This document shows, in pieces, positions 1 through 8,793 of a DNA stretch of 46,510 nt. Source of the stretch: Pseudomonadota bacterium (GTDB lineage Bacteria > Pseudomonadota > Alphaproteobacteria > SMXQ01); contig JADFJG010000013.1 of assembly GCA_022566265.1 (NCBI GenBank), positions 1-46,510 of the forward strand, given 5' to 3'. Made by a program: the position numbers and the translations under genes. Position 1 is the first letter of the stretch; every line of letters starts with the position of its first letter. The notes under the pieces were generated by a model. It saw nothing but the letters and a program-made list of their open reading frames with translations. It was not told the DNA's origin and did no database searches.

Positions 1-11
1 TCCGATTCGGC

Positions 12-1277
12 CTACTGGCTGGATGAGGAGGTCACGGGTTTCACCCGCTCAGCACTGTCGAGCGCTGCCGTGTACAACTGCTTACTCGACACACCAATAC
101 CCCCCAAGGGCATGAACGGTGCCTTGGTTTTCTCACCCCGGTGGCGCTGAATGATCCGGATAATCGTAAACAGGATCAGTACGCTATTTATGCCAATGAT
201 GAACAGGAAAAAACCTGTAGGTCCATACATCGCCATAGACTGCGCGGCCAGAACCGGACCGATGCTGGCGCCGATCCCATAAGCAATGAGCAACCCCGCA
301 GCCACCTGCACCAGTCGATTCGGGTCTGCCAAATCATTCACCTGTGATGCTGAAAGGGGATAAATCGTAAAACAGAACCCACCGTAAATTGCCGCTGTAA
401 TAATCAGTATCACCACGGTCTGACTGGTTGCCCAGATCACCGCAAGAGCGGCGAGGCCGGTTGCTAGAGATGCAATCATCAGAACCGTCCGCCGATCAAA
501 TTTGTCTGAAAGGCGTCCGATAGGGAACTGCAAGGCCATGCCGCCCAAAATGGCTGTGGCCATGAACGTCGAAACTTCTGCTACCGAAAGGCCGACCTCT
601 TTCGCAAAAACGGCGCCCATGCCGATCAGTGACGAGTTTGCCATTCCGGCACAGACCGTACCAAACACGCCCACCGGCGAAATGGCAAAAAGCTCCCGGA
701 ACTTCATGCGCTGCGGTGAGCTAGGTATGGGGGCGCTGGCCCGCGTTAGCAAAATGGGCACAAGGGCGAATGAATAGACCATGGAGGCAACGATGAACAA
801 TTGGAATTGAGCCGGGTCCCCCACCAGCATCATAAACTGCCCAAGCCCGGCGCCCAGGTAGTTTGTGATCATATAGAGGGACAATACCTGGCCCCGCGTC
901 TTGTTCGTGGCGCGCTCATTAACCCAGCTTTCCACAACCATCACCATGCCCGCCATACAGAACCCGGCAACGACACGCAGCACGAACCAGGTGACAGGGT
1001 CGATTTGCAGGACGTGGGCCAGAACGGCAACGGACATAATCGAAGCAAAAGCGGCGAAGGCGCGAATGTGGCCAACGGCGGCGACCACGCGCACCGCAAA
1101 AAGCCCGCCCATCAATATGCCAACAAAAAAACCGGCCATGATGAAGCCGGTAATTTCCGTGGAGAAACCCTCCAGCCTGCTTCTGAGACCAAGCAGAATG
1201 CTGATCATGCCGTTGCCCAGCAACAGCATGCCGTAACTCAGCAATAGCGAGGAAATGGACTTGATGGTATTCCACAT
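12..1277 (-). CDS. MFS transporter (YcaD-like)
   Basis: Predicted inner-membrane major facilitator superfamily permease of 421 residues with about 12 hydrophobic segments, the usual MFS size. The loop between helices 2 and 3 is not textbook, but 'VESWVNERATNKTRG' near residue 115 and 'GRLSDKFDRRTVL' near residue 258 match the MFS loop signature (G-x-x-x-D-x-x-x-R-R) and the YcaD-type subgroup. The ATG at 1277 is supported by a GGAGG eight bases upstream. The substrate cannot be told from sequence. Base composition is clearly less GC-rich than the following translation genes, and a dispersed-repeat-like stretch lies just upstream, so this gene may be a later arrival. It reads in the same direction as pheT but is separated from it by about 240 bp and is probably its own unit. 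Confidence 0.85.
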   Translation of the reverse strand: MWNTIKSISSLLLSYGMLLLGNGMISILLGLRSRLEGFSTEITGFIMAGFFVGILMGGLFAVRVVAAVGHIRAFAAFASIMSVAVLAHVLQIDPVTWFVLRVVAGFCMAGMVMVVESWVNERATNKTRGQVLSLYMITNYLGAGLGQFMMLVGDPAQFQLFIVASMVYSFALVPILLTRASAPIPSSPQRMKFRELFAISPVGVFGTVCAGMANSSLIGMGAVFAKEVGLSVAEVSTFMATAILGGMALQFPIGRLSDKFDRRTVLMIASLATGLAALAVIWATSQTVVILIITAAIYGGFCFTIYPLSASQVNDLADPNRLVQVAAGLLIAYGIGASIGPVLAAQSMAMYGPTGFFLFIIGINSVLILFTIIRIIQRHRGEKTKAPFMPLGGIGVSSKQLYTAALDSAERVKPVTSSSSQ

Positions 1278-1360
1278 GAGCTAAGCCTCCAGCGGCATAA
1301 GGCTCAATCGATCAGCCATAACATCCAGAATGTTGGGCGGTATGCCGAACGGTTACGTGC

Positions 1361-1460
1361 CAATGTCCGCAATGGGTCATGAGCAGAAGTGCCGGTGACC
1401 CTGCGCCAATGTCCGTCGTTGGGCATAACGCAGACATGATCCGATAAAAAGCGGACGTTC
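1361..1460. repeat. Dispersed-repeat-like intergenic motif cluster
   Basis: The 242-bp gap between pheT and the MFS gene holds two similar units, 'CAATGTCCGCAATGGGTCAT' at 1361 and 'CAATGTCCGTCGTTGGGCAT' at 1407, followed by an inverted half-unit 'GCGGACGTTC' at 1451. Modules of this type (TGTCCG / CGGACA spaced by about 45 bp) recur between genes in many alphaproteobacteria and give rise to spurious short ORFs, such as the 60-residue minus-strand ORF here. That this copy is dispersed in the genome is inferred, since only one cluster is in the window. Confidence 0.4.
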
Positions 1461-1519
1461 AGGGTGTTGGTTCGGCGGGATTTCAAACTGAGACACTACC
1501 GCAATGGGCCGGGCGGCGC

Positions 1520-3925
1520 TTAGCTCCGCAAGACACCGCCGGTCGCCTTGTTGACGGCGGCGATCACCGAGGCCGAGACCGCCTCGATCTCGGCCTCGGT
1601 CAGGGTCGCCTCGGTCGGTTCGAGGCGCACCGAGATGGCGATCGACTTCTTGCCGGCGCCCAGTTCCTCGCCGCCATACTGGTCGAACACCGAGACCCCG
1701 GCGATCAACTTCTTGTCGGCGGATTGGGCGGCGCGCACCACCGCCTCGGCGCCGACGTCGGTGTTAATGACGAAGGCGAAGTCGCGCTCGACCGCCTGGA
1801 AGGGCGAGGCGCCGAGCGCCGGGCGCGCCCTGCCGTCGCGCTGGCGCGGGGCGGGGAGCAGATCGAGGAACACCTCGAAGCCGCATATCGGGCCCTTGAC
1901 GTCGAGCGCGCGCAAGACCCGGGGGTGGATCTCGCCGAAATGCGCGAGGACCGTCTTCGGGCCGAGGCGCATGGCGCCCGAGCGGCCCGGATGGTACCAG
2001 GCGGGCGCGCCGGGGGTGACCCGAAGGCTCGCCGCCGGCGCGCCGGCGGCGCCAAGGGCGATCAGCGCATCGGCCTTGGCGTCGAACACATCGACGGCGC
2101 GGCCCGGCGCCAGCCAATGGCGGGGCCCGGAAGCGCCGGCGCGCACCCCGGCGGCGACCGCCCCCTGGCCGTCGGGCGTATCGTCGGCGAACGCCGGCCC
2201 GACCTCGAACAGCGCCAGATCGGGCGAGCCGCGATCGGCGTTGCGCTTGCAGGCGCAAATCAGGTTGGGAAGCAGCGAGGGGCGCATGTCGGTCAACTCG
2301 GCGCTGATCGGATTGGCGAGGGTCAGTCTCGGATCGCCGCCGCCGAAAAGCCTGGCCTGCGCTTCCGCCAGGAACGAATAGGTCACCGCCTCGACCATGC
2401 CGTTGGCGGCGAGGGCGCGGGCGGCCTGGCGGCGGCGGCGGGGAACCGGCGCCTCGACGGGTTTCGACAGCACGCCCTCCTTGGCGAACGGCGCCGCCGG
2501 GATGCGGTCATAGCCATAGACCCGCAACACCTCCTCGACCAGATCGGCTTCGCCTTCGATATCGGGACGCCAGGAGGGAACCCGGACCTCGATGGCGCCG
2601 TTCATCGCCGAAACGCCAAATCCAAGGGCTTCGAGTATGCGCCGGCTCTCGTCTTCCGCCACATCGACGCCGCCGAGCGCCATCACCCGCTTAAGGTCGA
2701 AGCGGATGGCGGAGGCGCCTTCGGGCACGGCGCCGGTGACGGTCACCCGGCTGGCCTCGCCGCCGCAAAGCTCGACGATCAGCCGCGTCGCCGCCTCGAT
2801 CCCGGGCAAGGTGCTGGCCGGATCGACGCCGCGCTCGAAGCGGTACCGCGCGTCGGATTCGATGTTGAGCTTGCGCCCGGTGGCGGCGGTGCGCACGGGG
2901 TCGAAAAACGCCGCCTCGACGAAGACGTTGACGCTTTCATCGGTGCAGCCCGTGCTCTCGCCGCCGATGACGCCGCCGAGGCTCAACACGCCGCCCTCAT
3001 CGCAGATCACCGTCATCGAAGGATCGAGCTCGTAGGTCTTGCCGTCGAGCGCCTGGAGGGTTTCGCCCTGGCGCGCCAGCCTGACCGTCAGATCGCCGGC
3101 GATCTTGTCGGCGTCGAACACGTGGAGCGGCCGGGCGCGGTCGAGCGTCAGGAAGTTGGTGATGTCGACGAGCGCCGAGATCGGCCTCAGCCCGACGGAA
3201 AGCAGCCTTTGTCGCAGCCAATCGGGGCTCGGACCGTTCTTCAGCCCCCGGATGGCGCGCCCGGCGAACAGCGCGCAGGCATCGGCCGCATCATTCGTGA
3301 AGTCGAAGGAGACGCCGGTCGGGTTTTCGAAACCGCCCTCGACCGCCTCGGGGCTAAGGGGAATGAGCTTGCCCACGCCCGCCGCCGCGAGATCCCGGGC
3401 GATGCCGTGAACGCCGAGACAATCGCCGCGGTTGGGCGTGATGGCGACGTCGATCAGCGGATCGTCGAGGCCGAGGACGGAAGCCGCGGGGGCGCCGATC
3501 GGCGCGTCGTCGGCAAGCTCGATGATGCCTTCGTGGTCCTCGCCGATGCCGATCTCCCGCGCCGAGCACAGCATCCCGGCGCTCTCGACGCCGCGGATGA
3601 CGCTCTTCTTGAGGTCGAGCCCGGTCCCCGGGATCCTGACGCCGGCGGCGGCGAAGACCCCCTTCATGCCGGTCCGCGCGTTGGCCGCGCCGCACACCAC
3701 CTGGACCCGCCCGCCGCCGGTATCGACGATGCAGACCGTCAGCCGGTCGGCGTCGGGATGCTTTTTGGCCTCGACGACATGGCCGACGACAAACGGCGCC
3801 AACGCCGCCGCCCGGTCGATCACCTCTTCCACCTCGAGCCCGAGATCGGTGAGCGCCCGGGCGATGTCATCGACGCCGGCCTCGGTTTCGAGATGGGTCT
3901 TCAGCCAGCCCAGCGTGAACTTCAC
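1520..3925 (-). CDS. pheT: Phenylalanyl-tRNA synthetase beta subunit
   Basis: Beta subunit of the cytoplasmic alpha2-beta2 phenylalanyl-tRNA synthetase, which charges tRNA-Phe. The product is 801 residues, normal for bacterial PheT. The N-terminus has the EMAP-like tRNA-binding fold (about residues 40-150, 'VVGHVVEAKKHPDADRL'), followed by B3/4 and B5 domains and a C-terminal FDX-ACB anticodon-binding domain starting near 'FQAVERDFAFV'. The ORF track runs 77 codons further upstream, but that stretch overlaps pheS and does not look like PheT. The family start 'KFTLGWLKTHL' follows a GTG at 3925, which overlaps the pheS stop as GTGA, so translation is probably coupled to pheS. It ends with TAA at 1520. 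Confidence 0.97.
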   Translation of the reverse strand: MKFTLGWLKTHLETEAGVDDIARALTDLGLEVEEVIDRAAALAPFVVGHVVEAKKHPDADRLTVCIVDTGGGRVQVVCGAANARTGMKGVFAAAGVRIPGTGLDLKKSVIRGVESAGMLCSAREIGIGEDHEGIIELADDAPIGAPAASVLGLDDPLIDVAITPNRGDCLGVHGIARDLAAAGVGKLIPLSPEAVEGGFENPTGVSFDFTNDAADACALFAGRAIRGLKNGPSPDWLRQRLLSVGLRPISALVDITNFLTLDRARPLHVFDADKIAGDLTVRLARQGETLQALDGKTYELDPSMTVICDEGGVLSLGGVIGGESTGCTDESVNVFVEAAFFDPVRTAATGRKLNIESDARYRFERGVDPASTLPGIEAATRLIVELCGGEASRVTVTGAVPEGASAIRFDLKRVMALGGVDVAEDESRRILEALGFGVSAMNGAIEVRVPSWRPDIEGEADLVEEVLRVYGYDRIPAAPFAKEGVLSKPVEAPVPRRRRQAARALAANGMVEAVTYSFLAEAQARLFGGGDPRLTLANPISAELTDMRPSLLPNLICACKRNADRGSPDLALFEVGPAFADDTPDGQGAVAAGVRAGASGPRHWLAPGRAVDVFDAKADALIALGAAGAPAASLRVTPGAPAWYHPGRSGAMRLGPKTVLAHFGEIHPRVLRALDVKGPICGFEVFLDLLPAPRQRDGRARPALGASPFQAVERDFAFVINTDVGAEAVVRAAQSADKKLIAGVSVFDQYGGEELGAGKKSIAISVRLEPTEATLTEAEIEAVSASVIAAVNKATGGVLRS

Positions 3926-4998
3926 CGCGCCAGCCCTCCGGTCATGCTGGGGACGTCGCCCGGGGCGAAGCCGTAATGCGAAAGCCAGCGCAGATCGGAT
4001 TCGAAGAAGGTGCGGGTATCGGGGATGCCGTATTTCAGCATGGCGATGCGCTCGACGCCGAGGCCGAAGGCGAAGCCCTGGAATTTTTCGGGGTCGATGC
4101 CGCAATTGGCCAGCACCTTGGGATGGACCATGCCGCAGCCGAGGATCTCGAGCCAATCGCCGCCGCCGCCGATCTTGAGCCGGCCGCCGCCGCGCTTACA
4201 GCCGATATCGACCTCGGCCGAGGGTTCGGTGAAGGGGAAGAAGGACGGACGGAAGCGCACCGGGACGTCGTCGACCTCGAAATAGGCGCGGCAGAACTCG
4301 ATCAGACAGCCCTTGAGATGCCCCATATGGGTATGCCGGTCCACCACCAGCCCCTCGATCTGGTGGAACATGGGGGTGTGGGTGATGTCGGAATCGCACC
4401 GGTAGGTCCGGCCCAGCGCGACGATGCGGTGCGGCGGCGGCGTCTTTTGCATATGGCGGATCTGCACCGGCGATGTGTGGGTGCGCAAAAGCTTGCGGGC
4501 GCCGTCCGGCCCTTCCGGCAGATAGAAGGTGTCGTGCATCTGCCGCGCCGGGTGATCCTCGGGGATGTTGAGCGCCGTGAAGTTGTGGAAATCGTCCTCG
4601 ATATCGGGGCCCTCGGCCAGGGTGAAGCCCATCTCGCCGAAGATGGCGAGCAATTCGTCCATGGTCTGGCTGATCGGATGGATGCGGCCGTCGGCCTGGG
4701 GCCGCGCCGGCAGGGTGACGTCGACGCGCTCGCTCTCCAGCCGTTCCTCGAGCCCGGAATCCTCGAACGCCGCCTTCCTGGCATCGATGGCGTCGGCCAG
4801 GACCTGCTTGACGGCATTCAGCGCCACGCCCGCGTCCTTGCGTTCTTCGGGCGCCAGGGCGCCGACGCCCTTCATGCGCTCGGTGATAAGCCCCTTCCTG
4901 CCGAAGACGCTGAGGCGAACCTTCTCGAGACTCTCGAGACCCTCCGCCCCGGCGACGGCGGCCAGGAGCTGGTTACGCAATTGATCGAGGTTTTCCAT
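3922..4998 (-). CDS. pheS: Phenylalanyl-tRNA synthetase alpha subunit
   Basis: Catalytic subunit of phenylalanyl-tRNA synthetase, a class II aminoacyl-tRNA synthetase. It has 358 residues: an N-terminal coiled-coil arm (about 1-90), then the catalytic core with 'MHDTFYLP', 'HTSPVQIRHM' and the motif 3 arginine block 'GLGVERIAMLKYGIPD'. The stop overlaps the pheT GTG by 4 bases. The ATG at 4998 lies only 3 bp from the edge of a palindromic element (5002-5272), and there is no good Shine-Dalgarno upstream (only CTAGG). The natural leader of pheS, where a phenylalanine attenuator sits in some bacteria, therefore appears to have been replaced by that element. Confidence 0.97.
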   Translation of the reverse strand: MENLDQLRNQLLAAVAGAEGLESLEKVRLSVFGRKGLITERMKGVGALAPEERKDAGVALNAVKQVLADAIDARKAAFEDSGLEERLESERVDVTLPARPQADGRIHPISQTMDELLAIFGEMGFTLAEGPDIEDDFHNFTALNIPEDHPARQMHDTFYLPEGPDGARKLLRTHTSPVQIRHMQKTPPPHRIVALGRTYRCDSDITHTPMFHQIEGLVVDRHTHMGHLKGCLIEFCRAYFEVDDVPVRFRPSFFPFTEPSAEVDIGCKRGGGRLKIGGGGDWLEILGCGMVHPKVLANCGIDPEKFQGFAFGLGVERIAMLKYGIPDTRTFFESDLRWLSHYGFAPGDVPSMTGGLAR

Positions 4999-5001
4999 TA
5001 C

Positions 5002-5272
5002 CTAGAGCGGGTCTTGGTAGATAGGAACCATTTGACCGGGATTATTTTGCGTCCTGGCTAGGCGCGGAATGCGTAGTGATGCTAGCGCATCACAAGCGTT
5101 TCGCAACGACGCCAGGGCGCAAAAGAACCCGGCCTTCGGTGGGGCAAATCGGCCCCTCGGCGTCGTTGCGACGCTAGCCCGATGCTCAAGCATCGCGCGG
5201 CGCGCCGCGCCTAGCCGAAGGAGCCGATTTGCACCCATCAAATTGATTCCTATCTACCAAGAACCGCTCTAG
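5002..5272. mobile_element. MITE-like palindromic element with about 34-bp terminal inverted repeats
   Basis: Left end (5002-5035) and right end (5238-5272) are inverted copies that differ at only a few positions; both carry the core 'TTGGTAGATAGGAA' and finish with CTAG. Inside are further nested inverted pairs: GGCTAGGCGCGG with CCGCGCCTAGCC, and TTTCGCAACGACGCC with GGCGTCGTTGCGACG, plus small GATGC/GCATC hairpins on each side. The element therefore folds almost end to end. No ORF inside looks real. TA at each border could be a target duplication of an IS630/Tc1-type transposase, but that is inference. It separates rplT from pheS. Confidence 0.7.
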
Positions 5273-5363
5273 CCCGGCGGCCTGCCTGTTCCGGCGGCTT
5301 GCTTGGCGAACAAGTCTGGCGGCCGGAAGGGCCGTCGGCCGCGAGATGATCCAAGATAGGCGT
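5273..5363. other. Remainder of rplT-pheS spacer
   Basis: About 90 bp downstream of rplT on the minus strand. It contains a GC-rich inverted pair (GGCGGCCGGAAGG / CCGTCGGCCGC) that could form a hairpin after rplT, but there is no T-run. Together with the palindromic element it makes up the 365-bp gap between rplT and pheS. No gene is seen. Confidence 0.4.
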
Positions 5364-5729
5364 TCAGGCGGCCTTGGCAAGCGCCGTGCGTACCTGCTCC
5401 ACCAGGCCCGAAAAAGCGTCCGGATCCCTGATGGCGATGTCGGATAGAACCTTGCGGTCGATCTCGATGCCTGCCCTCTTGATGCCGTTCATGAACTCGG
5501 AGTAGGTCAGCCCGTGAGCGCGGACGGCGGCATTGATGCGCTGGATCCAAAGCCCCCGGAACGTGCGCTTGCGGACGCGGCGGTCGCGATAGGCGTATTG
5601 CAGCCCCTTTTCGACCTTCTGCAGCGCCGTGCGGAAGGTATTCTTCGACCGGCCGCGATAGCCGGCCGCCATACGGAGAACCTTTTTATGGCGAGACCGC
5701 GAGGTCACGCCCCGTTTGACACGAGCCAT
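5364..5729 (-). CDS. rplT: 50S ribosomal protein L20
   Basis: Large-subunit protein needed for early assembly of the 50S subunit, where it binds 23S rRNA. The 121 residues are the standard length. The sequence opens with the typical '[16 protein letters not shown]' and the basic helical N-terminal extension, followed by '[16 protein letters not shown]'. The gene follows rpmI with a 12-bp gap. In enterobacteria L20 also represses its own operon by binding mRNA; whether that occurs here cannot be seen. Confidence 0.98.
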   Translation of the reverse strand: MARVKRGVTSRSRHKKVLRMAAGYRGRSKNTFRTALQKVEKGLQYAYRDRRVRKRTFRGLWIQRINAAVRAHGLTYSEFMNGIKRAGIEIDRKVLSDIAIRDPDAFSGLVEQVRTALAKAA

Positions 5730-5741
5730 GGGACCGTTTCC

Positions 5742-5939
5742 TTAACCGTAGGGCAGAAATTTCCTGACGACGGCCGAGTCGGGCTTCGATAGAAGGGTCG
5801 AGCCGCGGGCCTTGCGCTTCATCTTCTGGGGCCGTTTTCTCAGATTGTGGCGCTTACAGGCATGGTTCATGCGCAGCTTGCCGCTCCCGGTCAGGCGAAA
5901 CCGCTTCTTGGCGCCACTCTTGGTCTTAAGTTTCGGCAT
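5742..5939 (-). CDS. rpmI: 50S ribosomal protein L35
   Basis: Small basic large-subunit protein of 65 residues, the normal length, with the family opening 'MPKLKTKSGAKKRFR' and the central 'NHACKRHNLRKRPQKMKRK'. It sits between infC and rplT as in most bacteria. A promoter-like pair in the 232-bp gap from infC (6049-6078) suggests that rpmI-rplT can be transcribed independently of infC. Confidence 0.98.
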   Translation of the reverse strand: MPKLKTKSGAKKRFRLTGSGKLRMNHACKRHNLRKRPQKMKRKARGSTLLSKPDSAVVRKFLPYG

Positions 5940-6048
5940 CTCTATCTACCCGAATGCTTGGCTACCCGAAAGCACGGTTGAAGATGAAACTGGCGGCGGG
6001 ACCGGCCGGCGGGGCCAGGCCCAGCCGGTGAGCTTCGTCGCGGCCAGG

Positions 6049-6078
6049 GTTATAACCCACCCAGGCCCTCGAATGCAA
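6049..6078 (-). promoter_or_regulatory. Candidate internal promoter for rpmI-rplT
   Basis: On the minus strand TTGCAT (6073-6078) and TATAAC (6049-6054) are separated by 18 bp, a fair sigma-70-type pair, about 110 bp upstream of the rpmI start. It lies in a 232-bp non-coding gap between infC and rpmI that otherwise shows only a short direct repeat (TTCGGGTAG twice) near rpmI. Confidence 0.45.
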
Positions 6079-6171
6079 GGGCGCGGCGGGTAGGCGGAGG
6101 CGAACCCGTTGCCGCCATGTGGGGTCGGAGGAGGGTGAAACCCGGGCGCCGCCCAAGCCAAGCCCGCCGCG

Positions 6172-6708
6172 TTATCTCGGCGCCATGACCATGGTCATCT
6201 GGCGGCCTTCCATCTTCGGGAACTCCTCGATCTTGGCCAGTTCGAGGAGTTGGTCGCGCACCCGGTTGAGGACGGCGAGCCCCAATTCCTGATGCACCAT
6301 TTCGCGGCCCCGGAAACGGACGGTCACCTTCACTTTGTCGCCTTCGCCCAGGAACTTGACGATGGCGCGCATCTTGACGTCATAGTCGTTGGTATCGATG
6401 CTTGGACGCATCTTGATTTCCTTGACGTCGAAGGTCTTTTGCTTCTTGCGGGCTTCGGACCGCTTCTTCTGTTCCTGGTATTTGAATTTGCCGTAATCGA
6501 GGATTTTGCAGACCGGCGGCTCGGCGGTCGGGGACACCTCCACCAAATCAAGCCCGGCCTCTAGGGCCATCTCCAATCCCTGGCCAACCGGAACGACTCC
6601 GACCATCTCACCGGTTTCATCAACCAGGCGGATGGTCGCGACCTGGATATTTTCATTGACGCGCGGCCCTTTGCGTACCGGGGGCGTCATCATGCGTGGT
6701 CTTGCTAT
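6172..6708 (-). CDS. infC: Translation initiation factor IF-3, AUA start
   Basis: IF-3 binds the 30S subunit and checks the start codon and initiator tRNA. The usual two-domain layout is visible: 'GPRVNENIQ' and 'VRLVDETGE'-like N-domain, a lysine-rich linker, then the C-domain ending '[12 protein letters not shown]'. The ORF track starts at ATG 6693, but that codon is 22 bases from the only Shine-Dalgarno (GGAGG, 6716-6720). An in-frame ATA at 6706-6708 is exactly 7 bases from it and adds IARPR before MMTPP. I therefore place the start at ATA, giving 178 residues. A rare AUU start is the basis of IF-3 autoregulation in E. coli, so AUA here fits the same logic. The 173-residue ATG form is the alternative. 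Confidence 0.93.
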   Translation of the reverse strand: MARPRMMTPPVRKGPRVNENIQVATIRLVDETGEMVGVVPVGQGLEMALEAGLDLVEVSPTAEPPVCKILDYGKFKYQEQKKRSEARKKQKTFDVKEIKMRPSIDTNDYDVKMRAIVKFLGEGDKVKVTVRFRGREMVHQELGLAVLNRVRDQLLELAKIEEFPKMEGRQMTMVMAPR

Positions 6709-6776
6709 GTAAAATCCTCCGTTTTTCGTTGCGACCGAAGTCGTAGCTTCAAAGCCGTAGCGTCACCGGCCCCGGT

Positions 6777-8690
6777 CTATCCCGCCGGCATCGCGGCCTC
6801 TGATTTCAGTCTAGCGACTGCCTCTTCAAGCGCAAGATTTTCTTGCTCCTTGCCGCCCAAACGGCGCACCGCCACGGTCCCGTCCTCGGCCTCCCGCCTG
6901 CCGATGACAAACAGCACCGGCACCTTGGCCAATGAGTGGTGGCGCACCTTGAAGCCGATCTTTTCGTTGCTGACATCGAGCTCGGCGCGGAGTTTGGCCT
7001 CCTTGAGGGTTTCGATCACCTTCGCGGCGTACGCATCGCCGTCGCTGGTGATCGTCGCCACCACCACCTGCACCGGCGCCAGCCACAACGGCAGGCGGCC
7101 GGCGTAATGCTCGAGCAGGACGCCGATGAAGCGCTCCATCGAGCCGAGGATGGCGCGATGCAGCATCACCGGGCGGTGCCGCGCCCCGTCCTCGCCGACG
7201 TAAGAGGCGTCGAGGCGCTCGGGCAGGACGAAATCGACCTGCAGGGTGCCCAGCTGCCAATCCCGGCCGATGGCGTCGCGCAGCACGAATTCGAGCTTCG
7301 GCCCGTAAAAGGCGCCCTCGCCGGGGTTGAGCTGGTATTCGAGGCCGCTGGCGTCCACCGCCGCCTTGAGCGCCCCTTCCGCCCGGTCCCAGACCTCGTC
7401 GGCGCCGACCCGCACATCCGGGCGGTCGGCGAAGTTCACGATCACGTCGGTGAAACCGAAATCCTTGTAAATGCTGATCAGAAGGTCGCAGAAGTCCTTG
7501 GTCTCCGACGTGATCTGGTCCTCGGTGCAGAAGATATGGGCGTCGTCCTGGGTGAAGGTCCTGGCCCGCATCAGCCCATGGAGCGCGCCCGAGGGCTCGT
7601 TGCGGTGGCATGAGCCGAACTCGGCCATGCGCAGCGGCAGGTCCCGGTAGCTCTTGATCCCCTGCTTGAATATTTGCACATGCGCCGGGCAGTTCATCGG
7701 CTTGAGCGCCAGAATCTTGTCCTCGGACTCGGCGGTGAACATGTATTCGCGGAACTTCTCCCAATGGCCGGACGCCTCCCACAGCGACCGGTCGATGAGT
7801 TGCGGCGTATGCACCTCGACATATCCGGCGTCTTCCAGTCTGGCGCGAACGTATCTCTCGATGATCCGATACAGCGTCCAGCCCTTGGGGTGCCAGAAGG
7901 CGCTGCCGACGGCGACGTCCTGGAAGTGAAACAGGCTCATCTCGCGCCCCAGGCGGCGATGGTCGCGGCGCTCGGCCTCTTCGAGCCGGAACAGGTGTTT
8001 CTTGAGCTGCGCCTCCTCGGCCCAGGCGGTGCCGTATATGCGCTGGAGCATGGCGTTGCGCGAATCGCCGCGCCAATAGGCGCCGGCCAGCTTCATCAGC
8101 TTGAAGGCCATGGGGAGCTTGCCGGTCGAGGGCAGATGCGGCCCCCGGCAGAGGTCGATGAACCCGCCCTGACGGTAGAGCGTGATCTCCTCGCCCTCCG
8201 GCAGGTCCTCGATGATCTCGGCCTTGTAGAACTCGCCCTGGTCCTTGAAGAACGCGATCGCCTCGGCCCGGTCCCAGACCTCGCGGCTGACCGGCTCGTC
8301 GCGCTCGACGATCTCGCGCATGCGCCCCTCGATCTTCTCGAGGTCCTCGGGCGTGAAGGGCGTCGGGCGGGCGAAATCGTAGTAAAAGCCGTTCTCGATC
8401 GCAGGCCCGATGGTCACCTGGGTGTCGGTGTAGAGCTCCTTGACCGCCTCGGCCATGACGTGGGCGGCGTCGTGGCGAATGATCTCGAGCGCATCGTCAT
8501 GGTCACGGGTGACGATCTCGATCCTGGCGTCATCGATGATCGGGCGAGAGAGATCCCAAAGCTCGCCGTTGACGCGAATGGCGAGGGCGGCCTTGGCCAG
8601 GCCGGGGCCGATGGCGGCGGAGACATCGGCGCCCGAAACCGGTCCGTCGAATTCACGCACGTTTCCGTCGGGAAGGGTAATGGCGACCAT
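6777..8690 (-). CDS. thrS: Threonyl-tRNA synthetase
   Basis: Class II synthetase that charges tRNA-Thr. It has 637 residues: TGS domain (about 1-60), the editing/SAD domain with its HD..H metal-like motif ('[11 protein letters not shown]'), the catalytic core, and the C-terminal anticodon-binding domain. The zinc ligands are visible as Cys in 'MNCPAH' and two later histidines ('TQDDAHIFC', 'MLHRAILG'). The track begins 11 codons earlier, but ATG 8690 is preceded by AGGA at good spacing and starts with the family sequence '[10 protein letters not shown]'. A promoter with a perfect TTGACA lies about 70 bp upstream. thrS is first in the thrS-infC-rpmI-rplT-pheST gene cluster. Confidence 0.97.
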   Translation of the reverse strand: MVAITLPDGNVREFDGPVSGADVSAAIGPGLAKAALAIRVNGELWDLSRPIIDDARIEIVTRDHDDALEIIRHDAAHVMAEAVKELYTDTQVTIGPAIENGFYYDFARPTPFTPEDLEKIEGRMREIVERDEPVSREVWDRAEAIAFFKDQGEFYKAEIIEDLPEGEEITLYRQGGFIDLCRGPHLPSTGKLPMAFKLMKLAGAYWRGDSRNAMLQRIYGTAWAEEAQLKKHLFRLEEAERRDHRRLGREMSLFHFQDVAVGSAFWHPKGWTLYRIIERYVRARLEDAGYVEVHTPQLIDRSLWEASGHWEKFREYMFTAESEDKILALKPMNCPAHVQIFKQGIKSYRDLPLRMAEFGSCHRNEPSGALHGLMRARTFTQDDAHIFCTEDQITSETKDFCDLLISIYKDFGFTDVIVNFADRPDVRVGADEVWDRAEGALKAAVDASGLEYQLNPGEGAFYGPKLEFVLRDAIGRDWQLGTLQVDFVLPERLDASYVGEDGARHRPVMLHRAILGSMERFIGVLLEHYAGRLPLWLAPVQVVVATITSDGDAYAAKVIETLKEAKLRAELDVSNEKIGFKVRHHSLAKVPVLFVIGRREAEDGTVAVRRLGGKEQENLALEEAVARLKSEAAMPAG

Positions 8691-8736
8691 CAAAGTCCTT
8701 GCGGTTCCGTGCGCTGCATCCAACGCTAGTGCCCGA

Positions 8737-8764
8737 AATTTATGAATTTTACCGGAAGTGTCAA
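8737..8764 (-). promoter_or_regulatory. Candidate sigma-70 promoter of thrS
   Basis: On the minus strand TTGACA (8759-8764) and TAAATT (8737-8742) are spaced by 16 bp. Transcription would begin near 8730, giving a leader of about 40 nt to the ATG at 8690. There is no room for a long leader-type riboregulator. Confidence 0.6.
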
Positions 8765-8793
8765 GGATACCCTGGCTGATTAGCGCATCGGCA

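Noticed and set aside
1304-1486. 60-residue minus-strand ORF between pheT and the MFS gene
   Set aside because: It is made of the dispersed-repeat-like units, a known source of false small ORFs.
1724-3976. 750-residue plus-strand ORF across pheT
   Set aside because: Antisense shadow rich in Arg, Gly and Ala with no domain; pheT explains the region.
8691-8736. Possible T-box or attenuator leader of thrS
   Set aside because: The leader is only about 40 nt from the predicted start, too short for a T-box, and no terminator hairpin is seen.
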